Shown in pieces: positions 16,400-23,206 of a stretch of DNA of 44,398 bases. Source of the stretch: Burkholderiales bacterium (GTDB lineage Bacteria > Pseudomonadota > Gammaproteobacteria > Burkholderiales > Burkholderiaceae_E); assembly GCA_003576795.1 (NCBI GenBank), contig QEVN01000002.1, forward strand, positions 1-44,398, read 5' to 3'. Each line of letters opens with the position of its first letter. Position 1 is the stretch's first letter. The translations under genes and the position numbers were made by a program. Under the pieces are notes generated by a model, which was not told the origin of the DNA, did not search any database, and saw only the letters and a program-made list of their open reading frames with translations.

Positions 16400-16452
16400 G
16401 CCTGCCGCGTGCCGCGTGCCGCGTGCCGCGTGCCGCCTGCCGCCTGCCGCGT
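16400..16452 (+). repeat. 7-bp tandem repeat tract (TGCCGCG/TGCCGCC)
   Basis: Seven or more consecutive heptamers of TGCCGCG or TGCCGCC lie between the convergent stop codons of rlpA and rsmI, followed by shorter GTGCCC repeats. Such a short tandem array is prone to slippage; being non-coding, its length should be free to vary. Confidence 0.8.
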
Positions 16453-16542
16453 GCTCAGTGCCCGTGCCCGTGCCCCCGCGCCCCGTGCCGTACGCCGGGT
16501 GCCCGTGCGTGCCCCTGCGCGCCGGCGCGTCAGCGTGCCGCG

Positions 16543-17508
16543 CTATCGGCCGCCTTCGACGCCGCCCCCCGCACCCCGCTCGTCGCCCGCGCCGCGCTCC
16601 TCCTCGCTCCCTTCAGCCCCTACCTCCCGCGCCGCCGCCAGCGCCATCGCATACAGCTTCCTGCGCGGCAAGGCCGTCACTCTTCCCGCCAGCCGTACCG
16701 CCCGGCTGAGCGGCATCTCGGCGAGCAGCTCCGAGAGCAGCGCGCGCACGTCCACTTCCGCCACGCTCGGCGCGGCCGCGTCGTCGCCGTCGTCGGCCGG
16801 CCGGGAAGCCGCCGCGACGACGAGCACGTACTCGCCGCGCAGCCGGTTCTCGTCGGCGCCGAGCCAGTCGAGCGCATCGGCGACGTCGCAGACGTGGATC
16901 TCCTCGAAGCGCTTGGTCAGCTCGCGGCCGATGGCTATGCGCCGTCCGGTTCCGACGACGCGAGCGAGCGCCGACAGCGTCTGCTCGATGCGGTGCGGCG
17001 CTTCGAACAGCACGAACGGATGCGGCATCTGCGCGAGCTGCGCGAGGCGTTCGTCGCGCGCCCGGGCGCGCGACGGCAGGAAGCCTTCGAAATGGAAGGG
17101 GCCTTCGACCAGTCCGCTGGCCGAGATCAACGCCAGCGGCGCAGAGGGTCCCGGCACCGGCACGACGCGGTGGCCGGCCGCGCGCACGTCGTCGACGATG
17201 CGCGCACCGGGATCGCTGACCGCGGGAGTTCCCGCGTCGCTGACCAGGGCGACGCTGCGTCCGGCGGCCAGCGCCTCGACGATGCGCTGCGCGGCGGCGC
17301 GCTCGTTGTGCCGGTGCGCCGGCATCGTCTGCGGATGCGCGCCGAGATGGTCGAGGAGCACGCGCGTGGTGCGCGTGTCCTCGGCCGCTACCAGATCGAC
17401 CCGGCGCAGCACATCGGCCGCACGGCCTCCGATATCCGACAGATGTCCGATCGGAGTGGCCACTACATATAATGAGCCCGGCTCCATGCCGCCCGTCGAG
17501 CCACTCAT
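16543..17508 (-). CDS. rsmI: 16S rRNA (cytidine(1402)-2'-O)-methyltransferase
   Basis: This protein of about 321 residues methylates the ribose of C1402 in the 16S rRNA decoding centre. Family signatures run in order: GSLYVVATPIGHLSDIGGRAADVLRRVDLVAAEDTR; VALVSDAGTPAVSDPGARIV; VPVPGPSAPLALISASGL; FHFEGFLPSR; and VLFEAPHRI. The usual PIGN is PIGH here. The C-terminal 30 residues are a Glu/Gly-rich low-complexity tail. Starts at 17508 (MSGSTGGMEPG) and 17487 (MEPGSLYVV) are both possible; neither has a good ribosome-binding site. It is divergent from the lpoA-like gene by 15 bases, the same gene neighbourhood as in E. coli (rsmI-lpoA-yraN-diaA-dolP). Confidence 0.92.
   Translation of the reverse strand: MSGSTGGMEPGSLYVVATPIGHLSDIGGRAADVLRRVDLVAAEDTRTTRVLLDHLGAHPQTMPAHRHNERAAAQRIVEALAAGRSVALVSDAGTPAVSDPGARIVDDVRAAGHRVVPVPGPSAPLALISASGLVEGPFHFEGFLPSRARARDERLAQLAQMPHPFVLFEAPHRIEQTLSALARVVGTGRRIAIGRELTKRFEEIHVCDVADALDWLGADENRLRGEYVLVVAAASRPADDGDDAAAPSVAEVDVRALLSELLAEMPLSRAVRLAGRVTALPRRKLYAMALAAAREVGAEGSEEERGAGDERGAGGGVEGGR
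17468..17473 (+). promoter_or_regulatory. Putative -10 box (TATAAT) for the lpoA-like operon
   Basis: TATAAT lies 50 bases upstream of the ATG at 17524, inside the 5' part of the opposite-strand rsmI gene. No good -35 is seen. If used, the lpoA-yraN transcript would begin antisense to the rsmI start. Confidence 0.4.
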
Positions 17509-17523
17509 CGAATCGTTGCGCTG

Positions 17524-18693
17524 ATGTCCGACACGTCGACCTTTCCGCGGTCTTCCCGGCGTTCCGTGCTGCGCGCGCTGCTCGGCGGCGCCGCGCTGGC
17601 CGCGCCCGCGTTCTCCGCGCTGGCGCAGGGCGAGACTAGCACCGAGGAGGTCGAAGGCCGCGGCGTCGCGTCGTCCGAACGCCTGCGCTTCGGCGCCGGT
17701 CCGATCGGCATCGCGATGTTCGTGCCGCCTGCCGAGGGGATGTACCGGCGCGCGACGAACGCGCTCGTCGACGGCGCGCGCGCGGCGCAGGCCCGCGACG
17801 GGTCCGGCATCACGGTCGAGGTCGTCGAGGTCGATCTCGACCTCGTCGCGTTGCGCGGCGTGTACGACGAGCTGCAGCAGCGCGGCTTCTCGATGGTGAT
17901 CGGACCGCTCACGCGCGACGCCGTCGCGCTGATCGCCGATGCCGGCGCGCCTCCGTTGTTCACGCTGGCGCTGAACCAGAGCGAGGGCCATTCGCTGCCG
18001 CCGAACATGCTGTCGCTCGGACTGTCGATCGAGTCCGAAGCGCGCCAGGCCGCGTCCATCGCCTACGACGAAGCGGCGCTCGTCGCGCCTCGCCCGCGCG
18101 CCGCGCTGGTGCAGGACGACACGCCGCTGGGCGCGCGCAGCGCCGCCGCGTTCGCCGAACGCTGGCGCTCCCGCGGCGGCGAGGCCTACGAATCGATGAC
18201 GGTGTCCAACACCAGTTCCAGCCGGATGCGCTCGAAGCTCGCGCCGCTGCGCGCCGACGTTCACTTCGTCGCCGGGCAGCCGGTGCTCGCGCAGGCGGTG
18301 CGCGTCGCGCTCGGCCCGCGCGCGGCGATCTACGGCACTTCGCGCCTGAACACCGGCGCGGTGCTCGGGCAGCCGGCGGGCGCGTTCCCGCTGCGCTCGC
18401 CGGAACTCGACGGCGTGCGCCTGGTCGATCTTCCGTGGCGCGTGCAGCCCGATGCGCCGGCGGTGATGGCCTATCCGCGTCCTGCCGACATGAATCTCGA
18501 GTTGCAGAAGCTCTACGCGCTGGGCATCGACGCGTTTCGCGTCGCGCGCCTGCTCGTCGATCGCGCTCCGGTCATCGACCTCGACGGGGTCACCGGCCGG
18601 CTGCGGCTGTCGGCCGACGGCACGATGCTCACGCGCGAAGGCGTCCTCGCCGAATATCGCGACGGGGTCCTGGTCCCGATCGCGCCGTCGTGA
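17524..18693 (+). CDS. Penicillin-binding-protein activator, LpoA/LppC-like
   Basis: This 389-residue exported protein has a periplasmic-binding-protein-like fold. It matches the C-terminal LppC domain of LpoA, which activates PBP1A: PIGIAMFVPPAEGMYRRATNALVDGARAA, MVIGPLTRDAVALIADAG, LGLSIESEARQAASIAYDE and YALGIDAFRVARLL. The signal is SRRSVLRALLGGAALAAPAFSALAQ, Tat-like with a twin arginine, and there is no lipobox cysteine. It is therefore predicted soluble or periplasmic, unlike the outer-membrane lipoprotein LpoA of E. coli, and it lacks the N-terminal TPR domain. Its stop overlaps the GTG start of yraN. Identification rests strongly on the gene order. Confidence 0.82.
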   Translation: MSDTSTFPRSSRRSVLRALLGGAALAAPAFSALAQGETSTEEVEGRGVASSERLRFGAGPIGIAMFVPPAEGMYRRATNALVDGARAAQARDGSGITVEVVEVDLDLVALRGVYDELQQRGFSMVIGPLTRDAVALIADAGAPPLFTLALNQSEGHSLPPNMLSLGLSIESEARQAASIAYDEAALVAPRPRAALVQDDTPLGARSAAAFAERWRSRGGEAYESMTVSNTSSSRMRSKLAPLRADVHFVAGQPVLAQAVRVALGPRAAIYGTSRLNTGAVLGQPAGAFPLRSPELDGVRLVDLPWRVQPDAPAVMAYPRPADMNLELQKLYALGIDAFRVARLLVDRAPVIDLDGVTGRLRLSADGTMLTREGVLAEYRDGVLVPIAPS

Positions 18694-19043
18694 TCCGCCG
18701 CTCGCCCACGCAGGCGCGAGGCGACGCGGCCGAGGATCGTGCGCTCGCCTTCCTCGTCGATCACGGGCTCTCGCTCGTCGAACGCAATGCGGCAAGCCGG
18801 CTCGGCGAGATCGACCTCGTCATGCGCGACGAGGCCGGCATCGTGTTCGTCGAGGTGCGCGCTCGCGCGAGCAGCGGCTTCGGCGGCGCCGCTGCATCGG
18901 TCGACGCGGCCAAGCGCCGGCGATTGCAGCGCGAGGCGCAGCGCTGGATGAACCGGCGCTTCGGCGATCGCTGGCCGCCGTGCCGCTTCGACGTCTGCGC
19001 CTTCGAGGGAGCGCGCCTCGAATGGATCCGCGGCGCGTTCTGA
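18690..19043 (+). CDS. yraN: YraN/UPF0102 nuclease-like protein
   Basis: This 117-residue protein of the UPF0102 family has the endonuclease-like core: GDAAEDRALAFLVDHGLSLVERNAASRLGEIDLVMRD, then GIVFVEVRARAS, giving the E-x-D...E-V-K/R pattern of restriction-endonuclease folds (here GEID and VEVR). The start is GTG at 18690, overlapping the upstream stop TGA by two bases, so it depends on coupling to the lpoA-like gene. Its cellular role is not established; the neighbourhood ties it to envelope and replication genes. Confidence 0.9.
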   Translation: MIRRSPTQARGDAAEDRALAFLVDHGLSLVERNAASRLGEIDLVMRDEAGIVFVEVRARASSGFGGAAASVDAAKRRRLQREAQRWMNRRFGDRWPPCRFDVCAFEGARLEWIRGAF

Positions 19044-19127
19044 GGCTCGGGCCGCAACTTGCGGCGGTTGCGGCGGTTGCGGCAGGGCGCCGACATTGCG
19101 TTCGGCGGGCTCGCGCACGTCGCACCG

Positions 19128-19133
19128 TATAAT
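19128..19133 (+). promoter_or_regulatory. Putative -10 box (TATAAT, followed by CG) for the diaA-like gene
   Basis: TATAATCG lies 60 bases before the ATG at 19194 in the gap after yraN, giving the SIS-domain gene and dolP a possible promoter of their own. The spacer also has short GCGGCGGTT repeats at about 19060-19082. Confidence 0.45.
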
Positions 19134-19193
19134 CGCCGCGACTTTTCCAGCCTTGTGCGCGGCGCGATTCACCACGCGCCACGCGGCCCGCGA

Positions 19194-19784
19194 ATGAGCC
19201 TCACCGATCGCATCCGCAAGCAGTTCGAAGAAAGTGCCGAGCTCAAGCGCGACGCGGCCCAGGCGCTCGCCGCGCCGATCGCCACGGCGGTCGAAAGGAT
19301 CACCGCGGCGCTCGCGTCCGATCGCAAGATCCTCGTCTGCGGCAACGGCGGCTCGGCCGCCGACAGCCAGCATCTGGCCGCGGAGCTGGTCGGGCGCTAC
19401 GAGCGCGAGCGGCCCGAGCTGGCCGCCATCGCGCTCACCACCGACACGTCGATCCTCACCGCGGTGGCGAACGACTATGCGTTCGAGCAGATCTTCGCCC
19501 GCCAGGTGCGCGCGCTCGGCCGCGAAGGCGACGTGCTCGTCGCGATCTCCACGAGCGGCAATTCGCCCAACGTCGTCGCTGCCGTCGAAGTGGCTCGCGA
19601 ACGGGATCTCGTCGTGGTCGCGCTCACCGGGCGCGGCGGCGGCCGCATCGCGACCCTGCTCGGCGAGCAGGACGTGAATCTGTGCGTGCCGCACGAGCGC
19701 ACTGCGCGAATCCAGGAAGTGCATCTGCTGATCCTTCATTGCCTGTGCGACGGAATCGATGCGTCGCTGCTCGGCGACGAATGA
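19194..19784 (+). CDS. diaA: SIS-domain protein, DiaA/GmhA family
   Basis: This 196-residue sugar isomerase (SIS) domain protein has the phosphosugar-binding loop CGNGGSAADSQHLAAELVGRY (about 49-69), ALTTDTSILTAVANDY and VLVAISTSGNSPNVV, all shared by phosphoheptose isomerase GmhA and the DnaA-binding protein DiaA. Motifs alone do not separate the two. The order rsmI, lpoA-like, yraN, this gene, dolP favours DiaA, which promotes replication initiation by assembling DnaA at oriC. An in-frame ATG at 19059 exists, but the family N-terminus begins at 19194. Confidence 0.85.
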   Translation: MSLTDRIRKQFEESAELKRDAAQALAAPIATAVERITAALASDRKILVCGNGGSAADSQHLAAELVGRYERERPELAAIALTTDTSILTAVANDYAFEQIFARQVRALGREGDVLVAISTSGNSPNVVAAVEVARERDLVVVALTGRGGGRIATLLGEQDVNLCVPHERTARIQEVHLLILHCLCDGIDASLLGDE

Positions 19785-19806
19785 CCGGCCATCGGGGAGG
19801 AACCGA

Positions 19807-20436
19807 ATGAACGACTCGATCTCGAACAACGGGCGCCTGCGCCGTACGCTGCTCGTCGCCGCCGTGCTCGCGGCGTCGCTCGGCGCCTCGGGCTGCCTTC
19901 CGGTGGTGGCCACCGGCGCCGCGGTGGGCACCCTCGCCGCGCTCGACCGCCGCACGGTCGGCGCGCAGACCGAGGACCAGGCGATCGAGCTGAAGGCCGC
20001 CGCGCAGATCCGCGACCGCATCGGCAGCGGCGTGAGCGTCACCAGCTTCAACCGCAAGGTGCTGCTCACCGGACAGGTGGCGAACGAGCGCGACAAGCGC
20101 ACGGCGGAGGCGATCGTCGCCGAGCTGCCGAACGTGCGCTCGATCCACAACGAGCTGCAGGTGGCCGGCGTTCCTTCGCTGAGCACGAGCGCGGCCGACT
20201 CCGCGATCACCGCGCGCGTGAAGGCGGCGTTCCTCGAAACGGCCGACCTGCAGGCGAACACGATCAAGGTCGTCACCGAATCGGGCACCGTATACCTGAT
20301 GGGCCTGGTGTCGCGTCGCGAGGCCGATCGCGCGGCGCAGGTCGCCAGCCGCGTCGCGGGCGTGCAGCGCGTCGTCACCGTCTTCGAATACATCACCGAG
20401 GAAGAAGCCGCGCGCGCGAAGCCGCAGTCGCGTTAG
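19807..20436 (+). CDS. dolP: BON-domain lipoprotein, DolP/YraP-like
   Basis: This 209-residue protein has a signal peptide ending in GASGC with candidate lipidated C30; the -3 residue is Ala rather than the usual Leu. Two BON domains follow: about 57-122 (IRDRIGSGVSVTSFNRKVLLTGQVANERDKRTAEAIVAELPNVRSIHNELQV) and about 137-198 (ITARVKAAFLETADLQANTIKVVTESGTVYLMGLVSRREADRAAQVASRVAGVQRVVTVFEYI). DolP is an outer-membrane lipoprotein that binds anionic lipids and supports envelope integrity and division. A strong ribosome-binding site (GGGGAGGA) lies 6 bases before the ATG. The gene order supports the assignment. Confidence 0.88.
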   Translation: MNDSISNNGRLRRTLLVAAVLAASLGASGCLPVVATGAAVGTLAALDRRTVGAQTEDQAIELKAAAQIRDRIGSGVSVTSFNRKVLLTGQVANERDKRTAEAIVAELPNVRSIHNELQVAGVPSLSTSAADSAITARVKAAFLETADLQANTIKVVTESGTVYLMGLVSRREADRAAQVASRVAGVQRVVTVFEYITEEEAARAKPQSR

Positions 20437-20562
20437 CGGAAGGCGGGCACGACGGACGGATGCGACTGCAGGTCCGACGAGCGGCCCGCCGGAACGACGG
20501 CTTCGCAGGGGAAACGGCGGACAATTCGCGCATCGTTTCGCGGAGCCGTGTCCGGTGATGGC

Positions 20563-21156
20563 ATGACCCAGGTGTCGATAGCTGTAGTGGCGGCGCTCGT
20601 CGTCGCACTCGTCTGGAGCGTCTCCGTCTTCAACCGCCTCGTCGGGCTGCGCAATCGCTGGCAGAACGCGTATGCGCAGATCGACGTGCAGCTGAAGCGC
20701 CGCTACGACCTGATCCCGAATCTCGTCTCGGCCACGCGCGCCTATCTGGCGCACGAGCGGCAGACGCTCGAGTCGGTGATCGCTGCCCGCCAGCGAGCCA
20801 GCGATGCGAGCGATGCGGCGCGCGCGCGCCCGCGCCACAAGCCGACGCTCGACGCGCTCGATGCCGCGGAAGTGGCGCTGGCTTCGCCGCTGTCGCGGCT
20901 GATGGCGCTGGTCGAGCAGTATCCGAAGCTGCAGGCCGACGAGACGGTGCATCGCCTCACCGAAGAGCTGCGCAGCACCGAGAACCGCATCGGCTTCGCG
21001 CGCCAGGCCTTCAACGACCAGGTGACCACCTACAACACCGCCATCGAATCGTTTCCGGCGTCGCTCGTCGCGACGCTGTGCGGCTTCCGGCGTTCGAGCA
21101 CGCTGCGCGCGACCGCGTCGGCGCAGGAGCGCCAGCCGATTCCCGTCGCGCTCTGA
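20563..21156 (+). CDS. LemA family membrane protein
   Basis: This 197-residue protein has one N-terminal transmembrane helix (about 4-24), followed by the LemA core: LVGLRNRWQNAYAQIDVQLKRRYDLIPNLVSATRAYLAHERQTLESVIAARQRA, then RLTEELRSTENRIGFARQAFNDQVTTYNTAIESFP. The role of LemA is poorly defined, but the gene is repeatedly found next to M48 peptidases, as here (start 17 bases downstream). A GTG at 20548 in the same frame is an alternative start. Confidence 0.88.
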   Translation: MTQVSIAVVAALVVALVWSVSVFNRLVGLRNRWQNAYAQIDVQLKRRYDLIPNLVSATRAYLAHERQTLESVIAARQRASDASDAARARPRHKPTLDALDAAEVALASPLSRLMALVEQYPKLQADETVHRLTEELRSTENRIGFARQAFNDQVTTYNTAIESFPASLVATLCGFRRSSTLRATASAQERQPIPVAL

Positions 21157-21172
21157 GCGGGCGCGTCCGCCG

Positions 21173-23146
21173 ATGGACTTCTTCGCCCACCAGGACCGGG
21201 CGCGGACACGCTCGCGCCGCCTGGCCGTGCTGTTCGTGCTCGCGCTGGCCGGCGTCGTCGTCGCGGTCGACGTCGCCGCCTTCGCCGGATGGCGACTGCT
21301 GGCGGGCCGCCTCGCGCCGCCGCGCTTCTTCCTCGAGACGAACACTTTCGTCACGCTGCTGATCGTCCTCGGCGGCGCGTGGATCGAGACGCAGCGGCTG
21401 CGCGAGGGCGCGTCGGCGCTGGCCGGGCGGCTCGGCGCGCGTGCGCTCGACGACGACGAGCCGCTGCATCGCCGGCTGCGCGACGTCGCCGAGGAAGTGT
21501 CGATCGCGGCCGGCGTGCCGGTGCCGGCGCTGTACGTTCTCGACGAGCCGTCGATCAACGCGCTCGCCGCGGGCGAAAGCCCGGCGCACGCCGCGGTGGT
21601 CGTCACGCGCGGCGCGCTCGAGCGCCTGGAGCGCGCGGAGCTGCAGGGCGTCGTCGCGCACGAGATCGCGCACATCGTCGGCGGCGACAGCGCGACCAAT
21701 GCGCGGCTCGCCGGCGCGTTGTACGGGTTGCTCTCGCTGCACCTGCTCGGGGCGCGGATGCTCGCATCGGCCTTCGGCGTCGACAGCGCGGCGCAGCGCT
21801 TCTTTCCGCTGCGCATCGTGTTCGCCGTTGCCGGGGTGGCGGTATCGGCGGTCGGCTGGCTCGGCGTCGCGGCGGCGCAGCTGCTGCGCGCCGGCATCAG
21901 CCGCGAGCGCGAGTTCCTGGCCGACGCGCTCGCCGTGCAGTTCACGCGCGATCGCGACGGGCTGGGCGGCGCACTGCGCCGCATCGCCGGCGAGAGGCCC
22001 GCCGCGCTGCGCTCCGCCTATGCCCCGCTCGTTGCGCATTTCCTGCTGGTTCCGCCGTCGATCGGCGGCGATCGCCTGAGCACGCATCCGCCGCTGCGCG
22101 AGCGGATCCGGCGCCTGTACGGGCGCTCGATGCCGGCGCTCGACCCGATCGCCGATGGCGCCCGCGTCGCGCAGGCTGAACCGAAGGCGCAGGTCGCGTT
22201 CGGTCCGGCAGCGGGCCTGGAGGCCGTGCCCCTGCTCGATGTCCGCGCGGCGGATTCGCCGTCTCCGGCGGCCAGGCTCGTCGAGCGGATCCGCGATGCT
22301 TCGCTTCGATACGAGAGCGCCGCGCGGTGGCTGGAAGCGCTGGTCGGCGGTCTGCCGAACGGCGGCGTGGTGCGCGCTCCGGCCGGCGGCGGCTTCGGCG
22401 TTGGCGGCGGCTTCGGCGGTGACGGCCGCGACGAGGACCCCGCCGACGCCGAACTGCGCGCCGCACTCGCCTGGGTGCTCTCGCCGGCCGGCGCCGCGCT
22501 GCGCGTGCCGCTGCTCGAGCTGCTGCTGGCGCGCGTTCGCCGCTGGAGCAGCGCGCATCGGCGTGAACTGCTCGATCGCTGCCGGCGCGCCGTCGAGCGC
22601 GACGGGCGCGTCGATTCGTCCGAATGGGTCTATTACACGCTGGCGCGACATCGGCTGCTGCCCGCGACGCCGGTCGCGCAGCATTCGCGCAGGGCGAACG
22701 CGACGCGCTTCGAGCACAGCCGCGCGCTCGCGGCGCTGTTCGCGATGGCCGCGGCGATCGGCGAAGCCTCCGCGCGCAGCACGCGCGATGCGCTCGCGGA
22801 CGCCGCAGCGCTGCTCGACGTGCCCCCGCCGGCAGCCACGCCCGACGAGGTCGGCACCGCCGAGTTGACGCGCGCGCTCGACGTCCTGCTCGCGCTGCCG
22901 CCGCTGTCCAAGCCGATCCTGCTGAAGGTGCTGCGCGGGCTGGGCCGCACGCCGGGCGACCCGAACTACGAAGCGTTCCTGCGCGCGGTCGCCGCGGCGA
23001 TCGATTGCCCGGCGCCGCGCGGTGCGCCGGCTGCGCAGCGGGCGGCCGCGCCGTCGATGCGCGCCGCCTGCGCGCCTGCGCCCGCGGTGCGGACCTTCGG
23101 CAGCGCCTCGCCGCACGAGATCGACGCCGACGTATTGAGCGTCTGA
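21173..23146 (+). CDS. M48-family membrane metallopeptidase with helical C-terminal extension
   Basis: The protein has 657 residues. There are two N-terminal transmembrane segments (about 17-38 and 57-72), then the zinc site HEIAH (163-167) with H163 and H167 as ligands and E164 catalytic. EFLAD in REREFLADALAVQF supplies the third ligand, and further hydrophobic segments lie between them, as in HtpX-like membrane proteases. STHPPLRERIRRL closes the peptidase domain near 310. Residues about 390-640 form a separate helical region after a Gly-rich linker (GGGFGVGGGFGGDG) and resemble a TerB-like fold (RAVERDGRVDSSEWVYYTLARHRL). Adjacent lemA suggests a joint envelope quality-control role, which is inference. 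Confidence 0.85.
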   Translation: MDFFAHQDRARTRSRRLAVLFVLALAGVVVAVDVAAFAGWRLLAGRLAPPRFFLETNTFVTLLIVLGGAWIETQRLREGASALAGRLGARALDDDEPLHRRLRDVAEEVSIAAGVPVPALYVLDEPSINALAAGESPAHAAVVVTRGALERLERAELQGVVAHEIAHIVGGDSATNARLAGALYGLLSLHLLGARMLASAFGVDSAAQRFFPLRIVFAVAGVAVSAVGWLGVAAAQLLRAGISREREFLADALAVQFTRDRDGLGGALRRIAGERPAALRSAYAPLVAHFLLVPPSIGGDRLSTHPPLRERIRRLYGRSMPALDPIADGARVAQAEPKAQVAFGPAAGLEAVPLLDVRAADSPSPAARLVERIRDASLRYESAARWLEALVGGLPNGGVVRAPAGGGFGVGGGFGGDGRDEDPADAELRAALAWVLSPAGAALRVPLLELLLARVRRWSSAHRRELLDRCRRAVERDGRVDSSEWVYYTLARHRLLPATPVAQHSRRANATRFEHSRALAALFAMAAAIGEASARSTRDALADAAALLDVPPPAATPDEVGTAELTRALDVLLALPPLSKPILLKVLRGLGRTPGDPNYEAFLRAVAAAIDCPAPRGAPAAQRAAAPSMRAACAPAPAVRTFGSASPHEIDADVLSV

Positions 23147-23150
23147 GCCG

Positions 23151-23200
23151 GCCCCCTCGCGCTTCGCGCCGTGTGCCAGAATCGCCGGCGACGAGGGGGC
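23151..23200 (+). promoter_or_regulatory. Hairpin with 9-bp perfect arms covering the atuA-like ribosome-binding site
   Basis: GCCCCCTCG (23151-23159) and CGAGGGGGC (23192-23200) are perfect inverted repeats around a 32-base loop. The right arm contains the purine-rich Shine-Dalgarno region of the gene starting at 23207. Folding would hide that site; it might also act as a weak terminator for the M48 gene, although no T-run follows. Confidence 0.45.
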
Positions 23201-23206
23201 GGACAC

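Larger units (their letters stand above)
16247..16542. other. 296-bp spacer between convergent rlpA and rsmI
   Basis: No gene is supported here. The spacer holds the 66-bp inverted-repeat element B (16301-16366) and a 7-bp tandem repeat tract (about 16400-16452). Since both flanking genes end here, the element could serve as a bidirectional terminator. It lacks a T-run after the stem. Confidence 0.6.

Noticed and set aside
19194..19784. Assignment of the SIS-domain gene as phosphoheptose isomerase GmhA
   Set aside because: The motifs allow it, but the conserved neighbours (rsmI, lpoA-like, yraN, dolP) and the absence of other heptose genes favour DiaA.
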